Of a stretch of DNA of 64,000 nucleotides, positions 54,057-61,842 are shown piece after piece. A program made the position numbers and the translations under genes. The stretch is taken from assembly GCA_945266285.1 (NCBI GenBank), contig CALYOP010000002.1, forward strand, positions 62,001 through 126,000, in the 5' to 3' direction. This stretch comes from an uncultured Commensalibacter sp. (GTDB lineage Bacteria > Pseudomonadota > Alphaproteobacteria > Acetobacterales > Acetobacteraceae). Under the pieces are notes generated by a model. The model was not told the DNA's origin. It did no database searches and saw only the letters and a program-made list of their open reading frames with translations. Numbering within the stretch: the stretch's first letter is position 1; every line of letters begins with the position of its first letter.

Positions 54057-56255
54057 ATGTTCTATTTCCGTCGAGCGGGCCAAGGTCTTGGTTTGCTCCT
54101 CTCATCCCTAAGCCTTGAGATGCCGGCCATGGCGGCTTCTCCTCCCTCTCCCCCCGATACCGCACCTTCGACGCAAACACTCCCCAAGATTACGATTGAG
54201 GGTACTTATCTACCTGATTTGGCTAGCAATCCACCGGGTAGTACCACCTTAAAAGAAGATCAGTTAAAAGAAATTCGTAATCGTATTACAGATAGTTCAG
54301 AACTTCTAAAAAACCTTCCAGGAGTTAGCCTTTATGGAGCAGGACGTATTTCATCACTTCCTGTTCTAAATGGTATGGCTGATGATCGGGTTGCCATAGT
54401 TATAGATGGAATGCGCGTTAGTGCTGACTGCCCAAATCATATGAATCCTGCGCTTTCTTATATTGATCCACATGATGTTGATGTTGCAACCGTGATGGCT
54501 GGAATTACACCGGTCAGTATGGGCGGTGATAGCCTAGGGGGAACAATTGAGATAAAACGCAAAGACCCACAATTTTCTAAAAAAACAGACAAAATACTTG
54601 TAACTGGTCGCGTATCCAGTTTTTATCACAGCAATGGCCGTGGTTTAGGTGCTTCGGGTTCAACCACCGTTGCCAATGAACATCTTAGTATCCGTTATGA
54701 TGGCGCCTGGTCCCAATCCCGTAATTACAAGGCCGGAGCTGGAGGACATCAAGTTCGTTCAACAAAATACAAAAATTTCAATCATGCCGTTACGCTAGGA
54801 TATAATAAAGAAAATCACCTACTTTCTTTGACAGTGGGCCAAAGTGATACTCCTTATGAAGGTTTTCCTAACCAATACATGGATATGACCAATAATCGAT
54901 CCACTTTTGTCAATGGCAATTACAAAGGGGATTTTGATTGGGGAACATTAGAAGCCAAGGGGTATTGGCAACGCGTTTCGCATGTCATGAACAAACTTAA
55001 TGATAAAGGTGGACACTCTCCGACCACAGGTATGCCGATGAATGTCAATTCGAGACTTGCTGGTTATTCACTTAAGGCCACAATTTATGTCAATGATCGC
55101 GATACGATACGCGTAGAAAGCAGTTTCGATCATTCTGGACTTAATGATTGGTGGCCCCCTTTGCAGAACAGTATGATGATGGGTCCCTACACCTACCATA
55201 ATATCAATAATGGACACCGTAATCGGTTAGGCCATTTTGCTGAATGGGAAGCCAATTGGACACCTAAAGTAACCACGCTGCTTGGTTTACGCAGCGATGT
55301 TGTAATGATGAACACGGATAAGGTTTCAGGTTATCAAGGCTTGGCGGGTATGAACACCGCTGAACATAATGCAATTCAGAATTTCAACAATGCTAACCGT
55401 GGGAAAACAGATACTAATTTTGATGTGACCGCCCTAACACGCTGGAATATTAGCAATTCTTTTAGTTGGGAAGGCGGTTATGCTCGTAAAACCCGTTCAC
55501 CAAATTTATACGAACGCTATTCATGGGGAAATACTAATATGGCCAGCAGAATGATTGGCTGGTTTGGTGATGGTAATGGTTACGTTGGTAATGTTCATTT
55601 AAAACCTGAAATTGGAAATACGATCAGTACTACGTTTAACTGGTATGATCCTAATCATCAAAAATGGGAATTAAAAGTTCAGCCTTTTTATACCTATATC
55701 CATCATTATATTAACACCAATTATTTAAGCAGTATCGCCGGCCCTAAAGGAAGTAATGCACATTTTTCCAAGCTCCAATTTGCAAATCACAATGCACAGA
55801 TTTATGGCGTGAATACTTCTGGTTTTTATCAATTATGGAATAGCAAAAACTTTGGAAAAGGTAATATCAAGGCCAACTTGAATTGGGTCCGAGGCCAGGA
55901 TTTAATCAGTCACAATAGCCTTTATCATATGATGCCATTAAATGGTACGATTAGCTTGAATGAATTCATTGGTCCATGGACAGGCATGATGGAAGTCACC
56001 ATGGTCAATTCTAAAACCCTTGTCGATTCAATGCGAAATGAACCCAAAACACCAGGCTATATTTTGTTTAATTTGGGTGGTAGCTATACATGGCGTGTAT
56101 TACGTATCGACGCTAGTATCGAAAATCTTATGAATAAAAAATATTATCTGCCTTTAGGTGGCTGGTCGTTGGGTGATCTGAATGCCACGAATAATTTAAG
56201 AGCTTTACCAGGTATTGGACGATCTTTTAATCTATCTTTAACGGCTAATTTCTGA
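54057..56255 (+). CDS. TonB-dependent copper receptor (OprC-like)
   Basis: Outer-membrane receptor of 732 residues with a signal peptide, a plug domain and a 22-strand barrel ending in SLTANF. The plug has TLPKITIEGTYLPDLASNPPG, the TonB-plug motif SSELLKNLPGVSLYGAGRISSLPVLNGMADDRVAIVIDGMRVSADCPNHMNPALSYIDPHDVD and SMGGDSLGGTIEIK. The ADCPNHMNPALSYIDP segment is the one known from OprC, in which the Cys-x3-Met pair binds Cu(I). Methionine-rich loops (NSMMMGPYTYHN, TGMPMN) add to this. The ATG at 54057 has CAGGAT upstream; an earlier TTG is less likely. It is preceded by the DUF2946 gene and followed by a terminator. Confidence 0.9.
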   Translation: MFYFRRAGQGLGLLLSSLSLEMPAMAASPPSPPDTAPSTQTLPKITIEGTYLPDLASNPPGSTTLKEDQLKEIRNRITDSSELLKNLPGVSLYGAGRISSLPVLNGMADDRVAIVIDGMRVSADCPNHMNPALSYIDPHDVDVATVMAGITPVSMGGDSLGGTIEIKRKDPQFSKKTDKILVTGRVSSFYHSNGRGLGASGSTTVANEHLSIRYDGAWSQSRNYKAGAGGHQVRSTKYKNFNHAVTLGYNKENHLLSLTVGQSDTPYEGFPNQYMDMTNNRSTFVNGNYKGDFDWGTLEAKGYWQRVSHVMNKLNDKGGHSPTTGMPMNVNSRLAGYSLKATIYVNDRDTIRVESSFDHSGLNDWWPPLQNSMMMGPYTYHNINNGHRNRLGHFAEWEANWTPKVTTLLGLRSDVVMMNTDKVSGYQGLAGMNTAEHNAIQNFNNANRGKTDTNFDVTALTRWNISNSFSWEGGYARKTRSPNLYERYSWGNTNMASRMIGWFGDGNGYVGNVHLKPEIGNTISTTFNWYDPNHQKWELKVQPFYTYIHHYINTNYLSSIAGPKGSNAHFSKLQFANHNAQIYGVNTSGFYQLWNSKNFGKGNIKANLNWVRGQDLISHNSLYHMMPLNGTISLNEFIGPWTGMMEVTMVNSKTLVDSMRNEPKTPGYILFNLGGSYTWRVLRIDASIENLMNKKYYLPLGGWSLGDLNATNNLRALPGIGRSFNLSLTANF

Positions 56256-56260
56256 TCTTT

Positions 56261-56301
56261 TACACCCAAAGGCTATCGACCGCGTTTGGGTGTATTTTTT
56301 T
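56261..56301 (+). terminator. Rho-independent terminator of the copper receptor gene
   Basis: TACACCCAAA (56261-56270) pairs perfectly with TTTGGGTGTA (56285-56294) across a 14-base loop and is followed by a run of seven Ts. It lies right after the receptor stop. Confidence 0.9.
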
Positions 56302-56304
56302 AAT

Positions 56305-57369
56305 TTATTTTGCACAAATTTTTTGAAAAACCTTCAGCAAAGCCTGACATTCTTCTTCGGTACCAACCGTAATTCGTAACCAATTCTGAATACGTGGTTT
56401 ATTAAAATGGCGAACAATAATATTTTCTTGTCGCAAAGTTTTAGCCAATGTTTCCCCTGAAAAATCAGGATGCATGGCAAAAACAAAATTTGCGCTGGAT
56501 TCCAAAACCTTAAATCCCAACGCTTTAAGCGCATTCGTCATCTTTTCACGATTGGCAATAATGCGTTTTGCATGATCAATCGACCATTGAATATCATTGA
56601 TTGCCGCCAAAGCTCCCGCTTGTGCTAGGCGGTCAAGTGGATAAGAATTAAAGCTGTCTTTAACACGCCTTAAACCTTCAATTAGATCAGCATGACCAAC
56701 CGCATAACCAACCCGTAATCCAGCCAAAGCATAGAATTTAGAAAATGTTCGTATGACCAGAACATTCGGATATTTTTGAATTAAAGGAATAACGGTTTGA
56801 CCACCAAAATCAACATAAGCTTCATCAATAATAATTAATTGCTGAGGATGGGTTTTAACCCAATTTTCAATAGTTTCATAATCTAGGGCGATGCTGGTCG
56901 GAGCGTTTGGATTAGCCAAAACAATCGCCGATGCTTCGCGATTATAATCATTCAGATTCACCCGAAATTCTTCATCAAGCGGGATCTGTACATAAGGGAT
57001 ATCAAATAATTCACAATAAACGGGATAAAAACTATATGTTATATCGGGAAATAAAGTCGGTGTATCCTGTTTTAAAAAAGTATAGAAAGCCAAACCTAAT
57101 ACTTCATCAGAACCATTACCAACAAATATATTTTCTTTATTTACTTGATGTAAATTGGCTAATGCCTGACAAAGTTGCGTTGCTTCAGGATCAGGATAAA
57201 GGCGTAAATTATCGTTTATGGTTTGTTTCAAAGCTTCAAAAACACGTGGAGAAACGCCATAAGCATTTTCGTTTGTGTTTAATTTGACCAGATTAGTAAC
57301 TTTGGGCTGTTCTCCTGGTGTATAAGGAACAATATCCTTAACAAAAGGACTCCAGTAACGGCAGGACAT
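56305..57369 (-). CDS. hisC: Histidinol-phosphate aminotransferase
   Basis: PLP-dependent aminotransferase that converts imidazole-acetol phosphate to histidinol phosphate. The 354-residue protein starts SCRYWSPFVKDIVPYTPGEQP, has LNTNENAYGVSPRV, GNGSDEVLGLAFY and IVLANPNAPTSIALD. DEAYVDFGG and VIRTFSKFYALAGLRVGYAVG (the PLP lysine in TFSKFYALAGLR) follow, then NWLRITVGTEEE. All active-site segments are present. The ATG ending at 57369 follows AGGAGAA. It is downstream of the ankyrin protein gene by 16 bases, so they may be co-transcribed. Confidence 0.93.
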   Translation of the reverse strand: MSCRYWSPFVKDIVPYTPGEQPKVTNLVKLNTNENAYGVSPRVFEALKQTINDNLRLYPDPEATQLCQALANLHQVNKENIFVGNGSDEVLGLAFYTFLKQDTPTLFPDITYSFYPVYCELFDIPYVQIPLDEEFRVNLNDYNREASAIVLANPNAPTSIALDYETIENWVKTHPQQLIIIDEAYVDFGGQTVIPLIQKYPNVLVIRTFSKFYALAGLRVGYAVGHADLIEGLRRVKDSFNSYPLDRLAQAGALAAINDIQWSIDHAKRIIANREKMTNALKALGFKVLESSANFVFAMHPDFSGETLAKTLRQENIIVRHFNKPRIQNWLRITVGTEEECQALLKVFQKICAK

Positions 57370-57385
57370 CAAATTCTCCTAAGAT

Positions 57386-57946
57386 CTATTTATTTGACTC
57401 AAATTGATATTTTTTAAAAAGATCGATTAAATCTTTATACCCTTGTCTTTCTGCCAATTTTGCAGGGGAAAGACCCTCGCCATCCATGTGATACGGATTT
57501 GCGCCTGCCTCAAGTAAAAGATGGATCATTTTCTGCCGTCCAAATAAAACAGCAAATATCAACGGTGTACGACCTACGTTGTTTTGGATATCTACTTCAG
57601 CACCAGCTTCAATTAATATCCTTGCAATATGATCGTATCCTTTAAATGCCACGCCAGTTAATGCTGAAGCCCCAGAATTATCACGAATATTAGGATCGGC
57701 CCCTGCTTGTAACAAATATAATGTTGCCGCCACCTGATCATTATAAGTTGCAAGAATAAGCGCGGTATAACCCTCATTATTCTGATGGTTAATATTCATT
57801 TCTGCCTTGATGAATTCTTCTAAAAGTTCAACAGATCCGTCACGTGCAGAATTAAAATAGAGGGCTTCTATTTGTTCAGCTGTAAATTCCTGATCTGAAA
57901 TTGTATTCGAATTACTACTTGCATTCGTAGATGAAAAATGAGGCAT
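57386..57946 (-). CDS. Ankyrin repeat protein
   Basis: This 186-residue protein contains four or five ankyrin repeats, with the typical GxTALxxAxxxxxxxxxxxLLxxGAxxx pattern: NNEGYTALILATYNDQVAATLYLLQAGADPNIRDNSGASALTGVAFKGYDHIARILIEAGAEVDIQNNVGRTPLIFAVLFGRQKMIHLLLEAGANPYHMDGEGLSPAKLAERQGYKDLIDLF. There is no signal peptide. Such short ankyrin proteins are common in Proteobacteria and usually mediate protein contacts. The ATG ending at 57946 is preferred to a TTG start five codons earlier. It lies 16 bases upstream of hisC on the same strand. Confidence 0.88.
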   Translation of the reverse strand: MPHFSSTNASSNSNTISDQEFTAEQIEALYFNSARDGSVELLEEFIKAEMNINHQNNEGYTALILATYNDQVAATLYLLQAGADPNIRDNSGASALTGVAFKGYDHIARILIEAGAEVDIQNNVGRTPLIFAVLFGRQKMIHLLLEAGANPYHMDGEGLSPAKLAERQGYKDLIDLFKKYQFESNK

Positions 57947-58372
57947 TATATTCTCTAGCAAATCAAAAACACAAAATTATTGTCTGTAAATCTTTATTTT
58001 AAGCGTATTTTAAAGAAAATAGAAGGGTTCACCCCCTTTTTATTTTACACGCTTAATCAATTAAAAATTGTGTTTTTCTGAGAAATTGAATAATATTCAT
58101 ATCTAAGATCTGTCGTACCTGCGATATGAATCAACATATTTCAAAGATTAATCTATATCAACTTATCGTTACGGACGTACAGCTTTCATTGAGAATTTGC
58201 ACAGAATTACCACATTTTTATAGAAGAACATACCTAATCTAGGTGTAATATAACGTTTATGAAGTTTTTTGTTATTTTCCTTTTACAAGGAATTTTATTT
58301 GATCAGGTTTAATTCTCATGACTTTTTCTGGTCGGTAATTCTATCAAAGATTAATTTTAAAGGAGGATTTTT
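57947..58372. other. Intergenic region upstream of tkt
   Basis: No gene recognised in about 425 bases. Immediately before tkt there is a full ribosome site (AAAGGAGG at 58361-58368). The divergent promoters of tkt and the ankyrin gene should be here. Confidence 0.4.
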
Positions 58373-60484
58373 ATGCGTTCCATTTTGTTGCCTATTGCCT
58401 ACGCACATGATGGCCATTTAGGTAGCGGTTCTGACATGGATGCGGCTTGCATAAATACCATTCGTGGACTGTCCATGGATGCCGTTCAAAAAGCAAATTC
58501 AGGACATCCCGGCACTCCGATGGATTTGGCTCCTGCTGCTTATGCCTTGTGGAACAAGGTTATGAATTATGATCCCGCAGATCCTCTATGGCCTGGACGT
58601 GATCGTTTTGTCCTTTCTGGTGGTCACGCATCCGCATTGCTTTATTCGCTTATTCACCTTGCTGGCATCCGCAATGTATCCCATGATGGTAAAGTCGAAC
58701 ATGGACCAGCTTTGACACTTGAGGATTTAAAGCAATTCCGTCAACTTGATTCAAAAACCCCTGGTCATCCTGAATATCGTCATACGGCTGGTGTTGAAAC
58801 AACAACTGGCCCTCTGGGACAAGGCCTTGCCACTTCGGTTGGGCTTGCTATGGCTCAACACTGGTTGGCAGCACGTTATAATAAACCTGAATTTCCACTT
58901 TTCGATTATTACATTTACACCTTCTGTGGTGATGGCGACTTGATGGAAGGAATTTCCTACGAAGCCGGTTCAATAGCGGGTCATTTGAAATTAGGAAATC
59001 TAATCTGGGTTTATGACCGCAATCGTATTACGATTGAAGGGAGCCTTGATATTGCTTCAACCGAAGATGTTACCCGTCGCTTTGAAGCTGCTGGCTGGAG
59101 GGTTTTTGAAGTCAAAGATGCGAATAACATTGATGATTTCGTCGCTAAAATCCAACAGGCACGTCGAGACAAAGAATGCCCAAGCTTGATCATTATTGAT
59201 AGTATTATCGGCTATGGCTCTCCTAACAAAGCTGGTAAATCTTCTGCTCATGGAGAACCCCTTGGTGTTGATGAAGTTAAGGCAACCAAGAAATATCTTG
59301 GCCTTCCTGAAGACAAAGACTTCTATGTCGCTGAAGGCGTAGAAGCACATTTCAAAAATGGTCTTGGTGCTCGCGGTGGTGCAGCACATAAAAAATGGCA
59401 AGAAGCCTTTGCAGCCTATAAAAGCAAATACCCCGAACTTGCTCAAGAAATCGAAGATATTATCCATCAACGTCTGCCAAAAGGATGGGATAAAGATCTC
59501 CCAGCATTTGCAGCTGATGCCAAAGGGATTGCTTCACGTGCAAGCTCAGGAAAAGTTCTCAATGCAATTGCGAAGAACGTTCCTTGGATGATTGGTGGTT
59601 CTGCTGATTTGGCACCATCGAATAAAAGCAGTTTGGACTTCCCCGAAGCGGGTGTATTCCAGAATCCTCAATATAAGGGTTCTTATGCTGGTCGTAATAT
59701 CCATTTTGGGGTTCGTGAACATGTAATGGGAGCAATCTCAAACGGGTTAGCCCTTTCGGGTCTACGCTCTTTTGCTGCTGGATTCTTTATTTTCTCGGAT
59801 TATATGAAGAATCCCATCCGGCTTTCTGCTTTAATGCAATTACCCGTAATTTACATTTTTACACATGACAGCATTGGCGTTGGTGAAGATGGTCCAACGC
59901 ATCAACCTATTGAACAGCTCATTCAATTCCGTGCTGTTCCAGATTTGATCACATTGCGTCCAGCCGACGCTAATGAAGTTATCGAAGCATGGAAACTTGC
60001 TATGATGCAGACACGTCATCCTGTCTGCCTGGTTCTTAGCCGTCAGAATCTCCCTACGATTGATCGTCAGAAATACAATTCTGCTTCTGGGTTAACCAAA
60101 GGCGCTTATGTTGTTGCTGATAATGGCGGAACCCCCGATATCATTTTGATTGCAAGCGGTAGTGAAGTTGGCTTGATTATGGAAGCTTACGAAACTTTAA
60201 CCAAAGAAGGTGTTAAAGCTCGTGTGGTTTCGATGCCTTCATGGGAAATCTTTGAAGCACAACCAAAATCCTATCGTGATGAAGTTCTCCCTCCACAGGT
60301 TACAGCTCGCGTTGCCGTTGAACAAGCTTCACCTTTGGGTTGGGATCGCTATGCAGGTCCAAATGGAAAAATCATCGCTATGCGCAGTTTTGGTGCATCT
60401 GCACCTTATGATGCTTTACGCAAAAAATTCGGTTTCACTGTCGATAACGTATTAGCTGCAGCTAGAGAACAATTAAAAAAATAA
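58373..60484 (+). CDS. tkt: Transketolase
   Basis: Thiamine-diphosphate enzyme of the non-oxidative pentose phosphate pathway, 703 residues. It has CINTIRGLSMDAVQKANSGHPGTPMDLAPAAYALW, GPLGQGLATSVGLAMAQHWLAARYN, FCGDGDLMEGISYEAGSIAGHLKLGNLIWVYDRNRITIEG (ThDP/metal motif GDG...N), GGSADLAPSNKS, FGVREHVMGAISNGLAL and FTHDSIGVGEDGPTHQPIEQL. The N-terminus extends the usual start by some 20 residues (MRSILLPIAYAHDGHLGSGS); the start is chosen because of the strong AAAGGAGG six bases before it. It is followed by a terminator and then the transaldolase genes. Confidence 0.96.
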   Translation: MRSILLPIAYAHDGHLGSGSDMDAACINTIRGLSMDAVQKANSGHPGTPMDLAPAAYALWNKVMNYDPADPLWPGRDRFVLSGGHASALLYSLIHLAGIRNVSHDGKVEHGPALTLEDLKQFRQLDSKTPGHPEYRHTAGVETTTGPLGQGLATSVGLAMAQHWLAARYNKPEFPLFDYYIYTFCGDGDLMEGISYEAGSIAGHLKLGNLIWVYDRNRITIEGSLDIASTEDVTRRFEAAGWRVFEVKDANNIDDFVAKIQQARRDKECPSLIIIDSIIGYGSPNKAGKSSAHGEPLGVDEVKATKKYLGLPEDKDFYVAEGVEAHFKNGLGARGGAAHKKWQEAFAAYKSKYPELAQEIEDIIHQRLPKGWDKDLPAFAADAKGIASRASSGKVLNAIAKNVPWMIGGSADLAPSNKSSLDFPEAGVFQNPQYKGSYAGRNIHFGVREHVMGAISNGLALSGLRSFAAGFFIFSDYMKNPIRLSALMQLPVIYIFTHDSIGVGEDGPTHQPIEQLIQFRAVPDLITLRPADANEVIEAWKLAMMQTRHPVCLVLSRQNLPTIDRQKYNSASGLTKGAYVVADNGGTPDIILIASGSEVGLIMEAYETLTKEGVKARVVSMPSWEIFEAQPKSYRDEVLPPQVTARVAVEQASPLGWDRYAGPNGKIIAMRSFGASAPYDALRKKFGFTVDNVLAAAREQLKK

Positions 60485-60501
60485 TCAATTCCTGATAAAC
60501 G

Positions 60502-60528
60502 AAGCCACTTTTTACAAGTGGCTTTTTA
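60502..60528 (+). terminator. Rho-independent terminator after tkt
   Basis: AAGCCACTT and AAGTGGCTT form a hairpin with a short loop followed by a run of Ts, about 20 bases downstream of the tkt stop. Confidence 0.85.
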
Positions 60529-60600
60529 AACGGTATTGATTTCAAAGTAACCCTATGTGTTTTGAAGAAAAGCAATAGGTTTGTTTAAAAGGTTAATTAT

Positions 60601-61728
60601 ATGACCAATAATTTAGTTCAACTTGAAAAATACGGTCAATCACCCTGGCTTGACTTTATTCAACGTTCTTACACTGAAAATGGTAGTCTTAAAAAACTGG
60701 TTGATGAAGATGGTTTAAAAGGCGTTACTTCTAACCCTTCCATCTTCGAAAAAGCAATGGGCCATGGCTCCGATTACGATAGCCAGTTCAAAGCACTGAC
60801 TTCAGGAAGCATCCTTGATGTTTTCAATCTTTATGAGACGATGGCGATTGATGACATTAAAGCTGCATGTGCGGTATTAATGCCTGTTTGGGAAAAAACC
60901 AAAGGCTTGGACGGCTATGTCAGCTTGGAAGTTTCTCCCTATATCGCTATGGACGGAAAAGCAACCATCGAAGAAGCAAGACGCTTGTGGAAAACCGTCA
61001 ATCAGAAAAACCTGATGATCAAAATCCCAGCAACAGCACCTTGTATTCCAGCCATCGAAACCGCAATCAGCGAAGGCATTAATGTTAATGTCACCTTGCT
61101 CTTCTCTTTAGATTATTACAAACAAGTCCTCGAAGCTTACATCAAAGGTCTGGGAAAACATCTCCAGGCAGGAAGACATATTGCTCATATCGCCAGTGTC
61201 GCTTCTTTCTTCGTCAGCCGTATTGATACAGCCATAGACAAAGAAATCGATGCACGTATTGCTGCAAATGATAAAGATAGTGACGCTTTAAAAGCAACAC
61301 GTGGTAAAGTTGCTATCGCAAATGCGAAACTGGCTTATCAACATTATCTGGAAGTAACCAAAAGCGAACGCTGGAAGAAATTGGTCGCTGCTGGCGCTAA
61401 TCCACAACGTCTGCTTTGGGCTAGCACAAGCTGCAAAGATAAAAGCTTCCCCGATACTATCTATGTCGATAACCTAATTGGCAAAGACACCGTTAACACC
61501 ATCCCACCAGCGACTTTTGATGCTTTCCGTGATCATGGAACACCTGGTGAAACATTAACCAAAGATGTCGAAGGTGCTAAAAAGGTTATGGCTGATGCTG
61601 AACGCCTTGGCCTCAACCTTAAAGCTGTTACCGATAAGCTCCTCAAAGATGGTGTCACCTCTTTCCAAAAAGCTTTCGATGACCTCCTCGGTTCCGTCGC
61701 CGATAAACAGAAACGCTTTTCGGCATAA
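60601..61728 (+). CDS. tal: Stand-alone transaldolase
   Basis: Transfers the dihydroxyacetone unit between sugar phosphates; 375 residues. It starts NNLVQLEKYGQSPWLDFIQRSY, with DEDGLKGVTSNPSIFEKAM, NLMIKIPATAPCIPAIETAI (active-site Lys), GINVNVTLLFSLDYYKQVLEAYI, VASFFVSRIDTAIDKEI and LLWASTSCKDKSFPD. The gene is almost base-identical to the transaldolase half of the fused gene that follows (60620-61709 against 61865-62954). The C-terminus differs: after SVADK it reads QKRFSA and stops, where the fused gene goes on into the isomerase. AAAGG precedes the ATG. A terminator follows. Confidence 0.93.
   Translation: MTNNLVQLEKYGQSPWLDFIQRSYTENGSLKKLVDEDGLKGVTSNPSIFEKAMGHGSDYDSQFKALTSGSILDVFNLYETMAIDDIKAACAVLMPVWEKTKGLDGYVSLEVSPYIAMDGKATIEEARRLWKTVNQKNLMIKIPATAPCIPAIETAISEGINVNVTLLFSLDYYKQVLEAYIKGLGKHLQAGRHIAHIASVASFFVSRIDTAIDKEIDARIAANDKDSDALKATRGKVAIANAKLAYQHYLEVTKSERWKKLVAAGANPQRLLWASTSCKDKSFPDTIYVDNLIGKDTVNTIPPATFDAFRDHGTPGETLTKDVEGAKKVMADAERLGLNLKAVTDKLLKDGVTSFQKAFDDLLGSVADKQKRFSA
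60620..61709 (+). repeat. Direct repeat, first copy (transaldolase sequence)
   Basis: Matches 61865-62954 at a constant offset of 1,245 bases without indels. By reading along both copies I found one difference (C at 60645, T at 61890). The repeat covers all of the transaldolase gene except its first 19 and last 19 bases. Such identity in coding DNA, including third codon positions, points to very recent duplication or gene conversion. Confidence 0.9.
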
Positions 61729-61767
61729 GCTTATGCAAGCTTGCTTCTGCTTATAAAACGCCTGTTA

Positions 61768-61806
61768 TGCATAAGCATGCCATTTACGCGTGTTTATGCA
61801 TTTTTT
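61768..61806 (+). terminator. Probable terminator between tal and tal-pgi
   Basis: TGCATAAGCATG pairs with CGCGTGTTTATGCA (imperfect) followed by TTTTTTAT, just after the stand-alone tal gene. Confidence 0.6.
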
Positions 61807-61842
61807 ATATTAGAAATTCTTTTAATTAGATAAGGTCTTATG

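Noticed and set aside
57386-57946. Ankyrin protein as a host-directed effector
   Set aside because: There is no secretion signal and such short ankyrin proteins are common in free-living bacteria; its neighbour is hisC.
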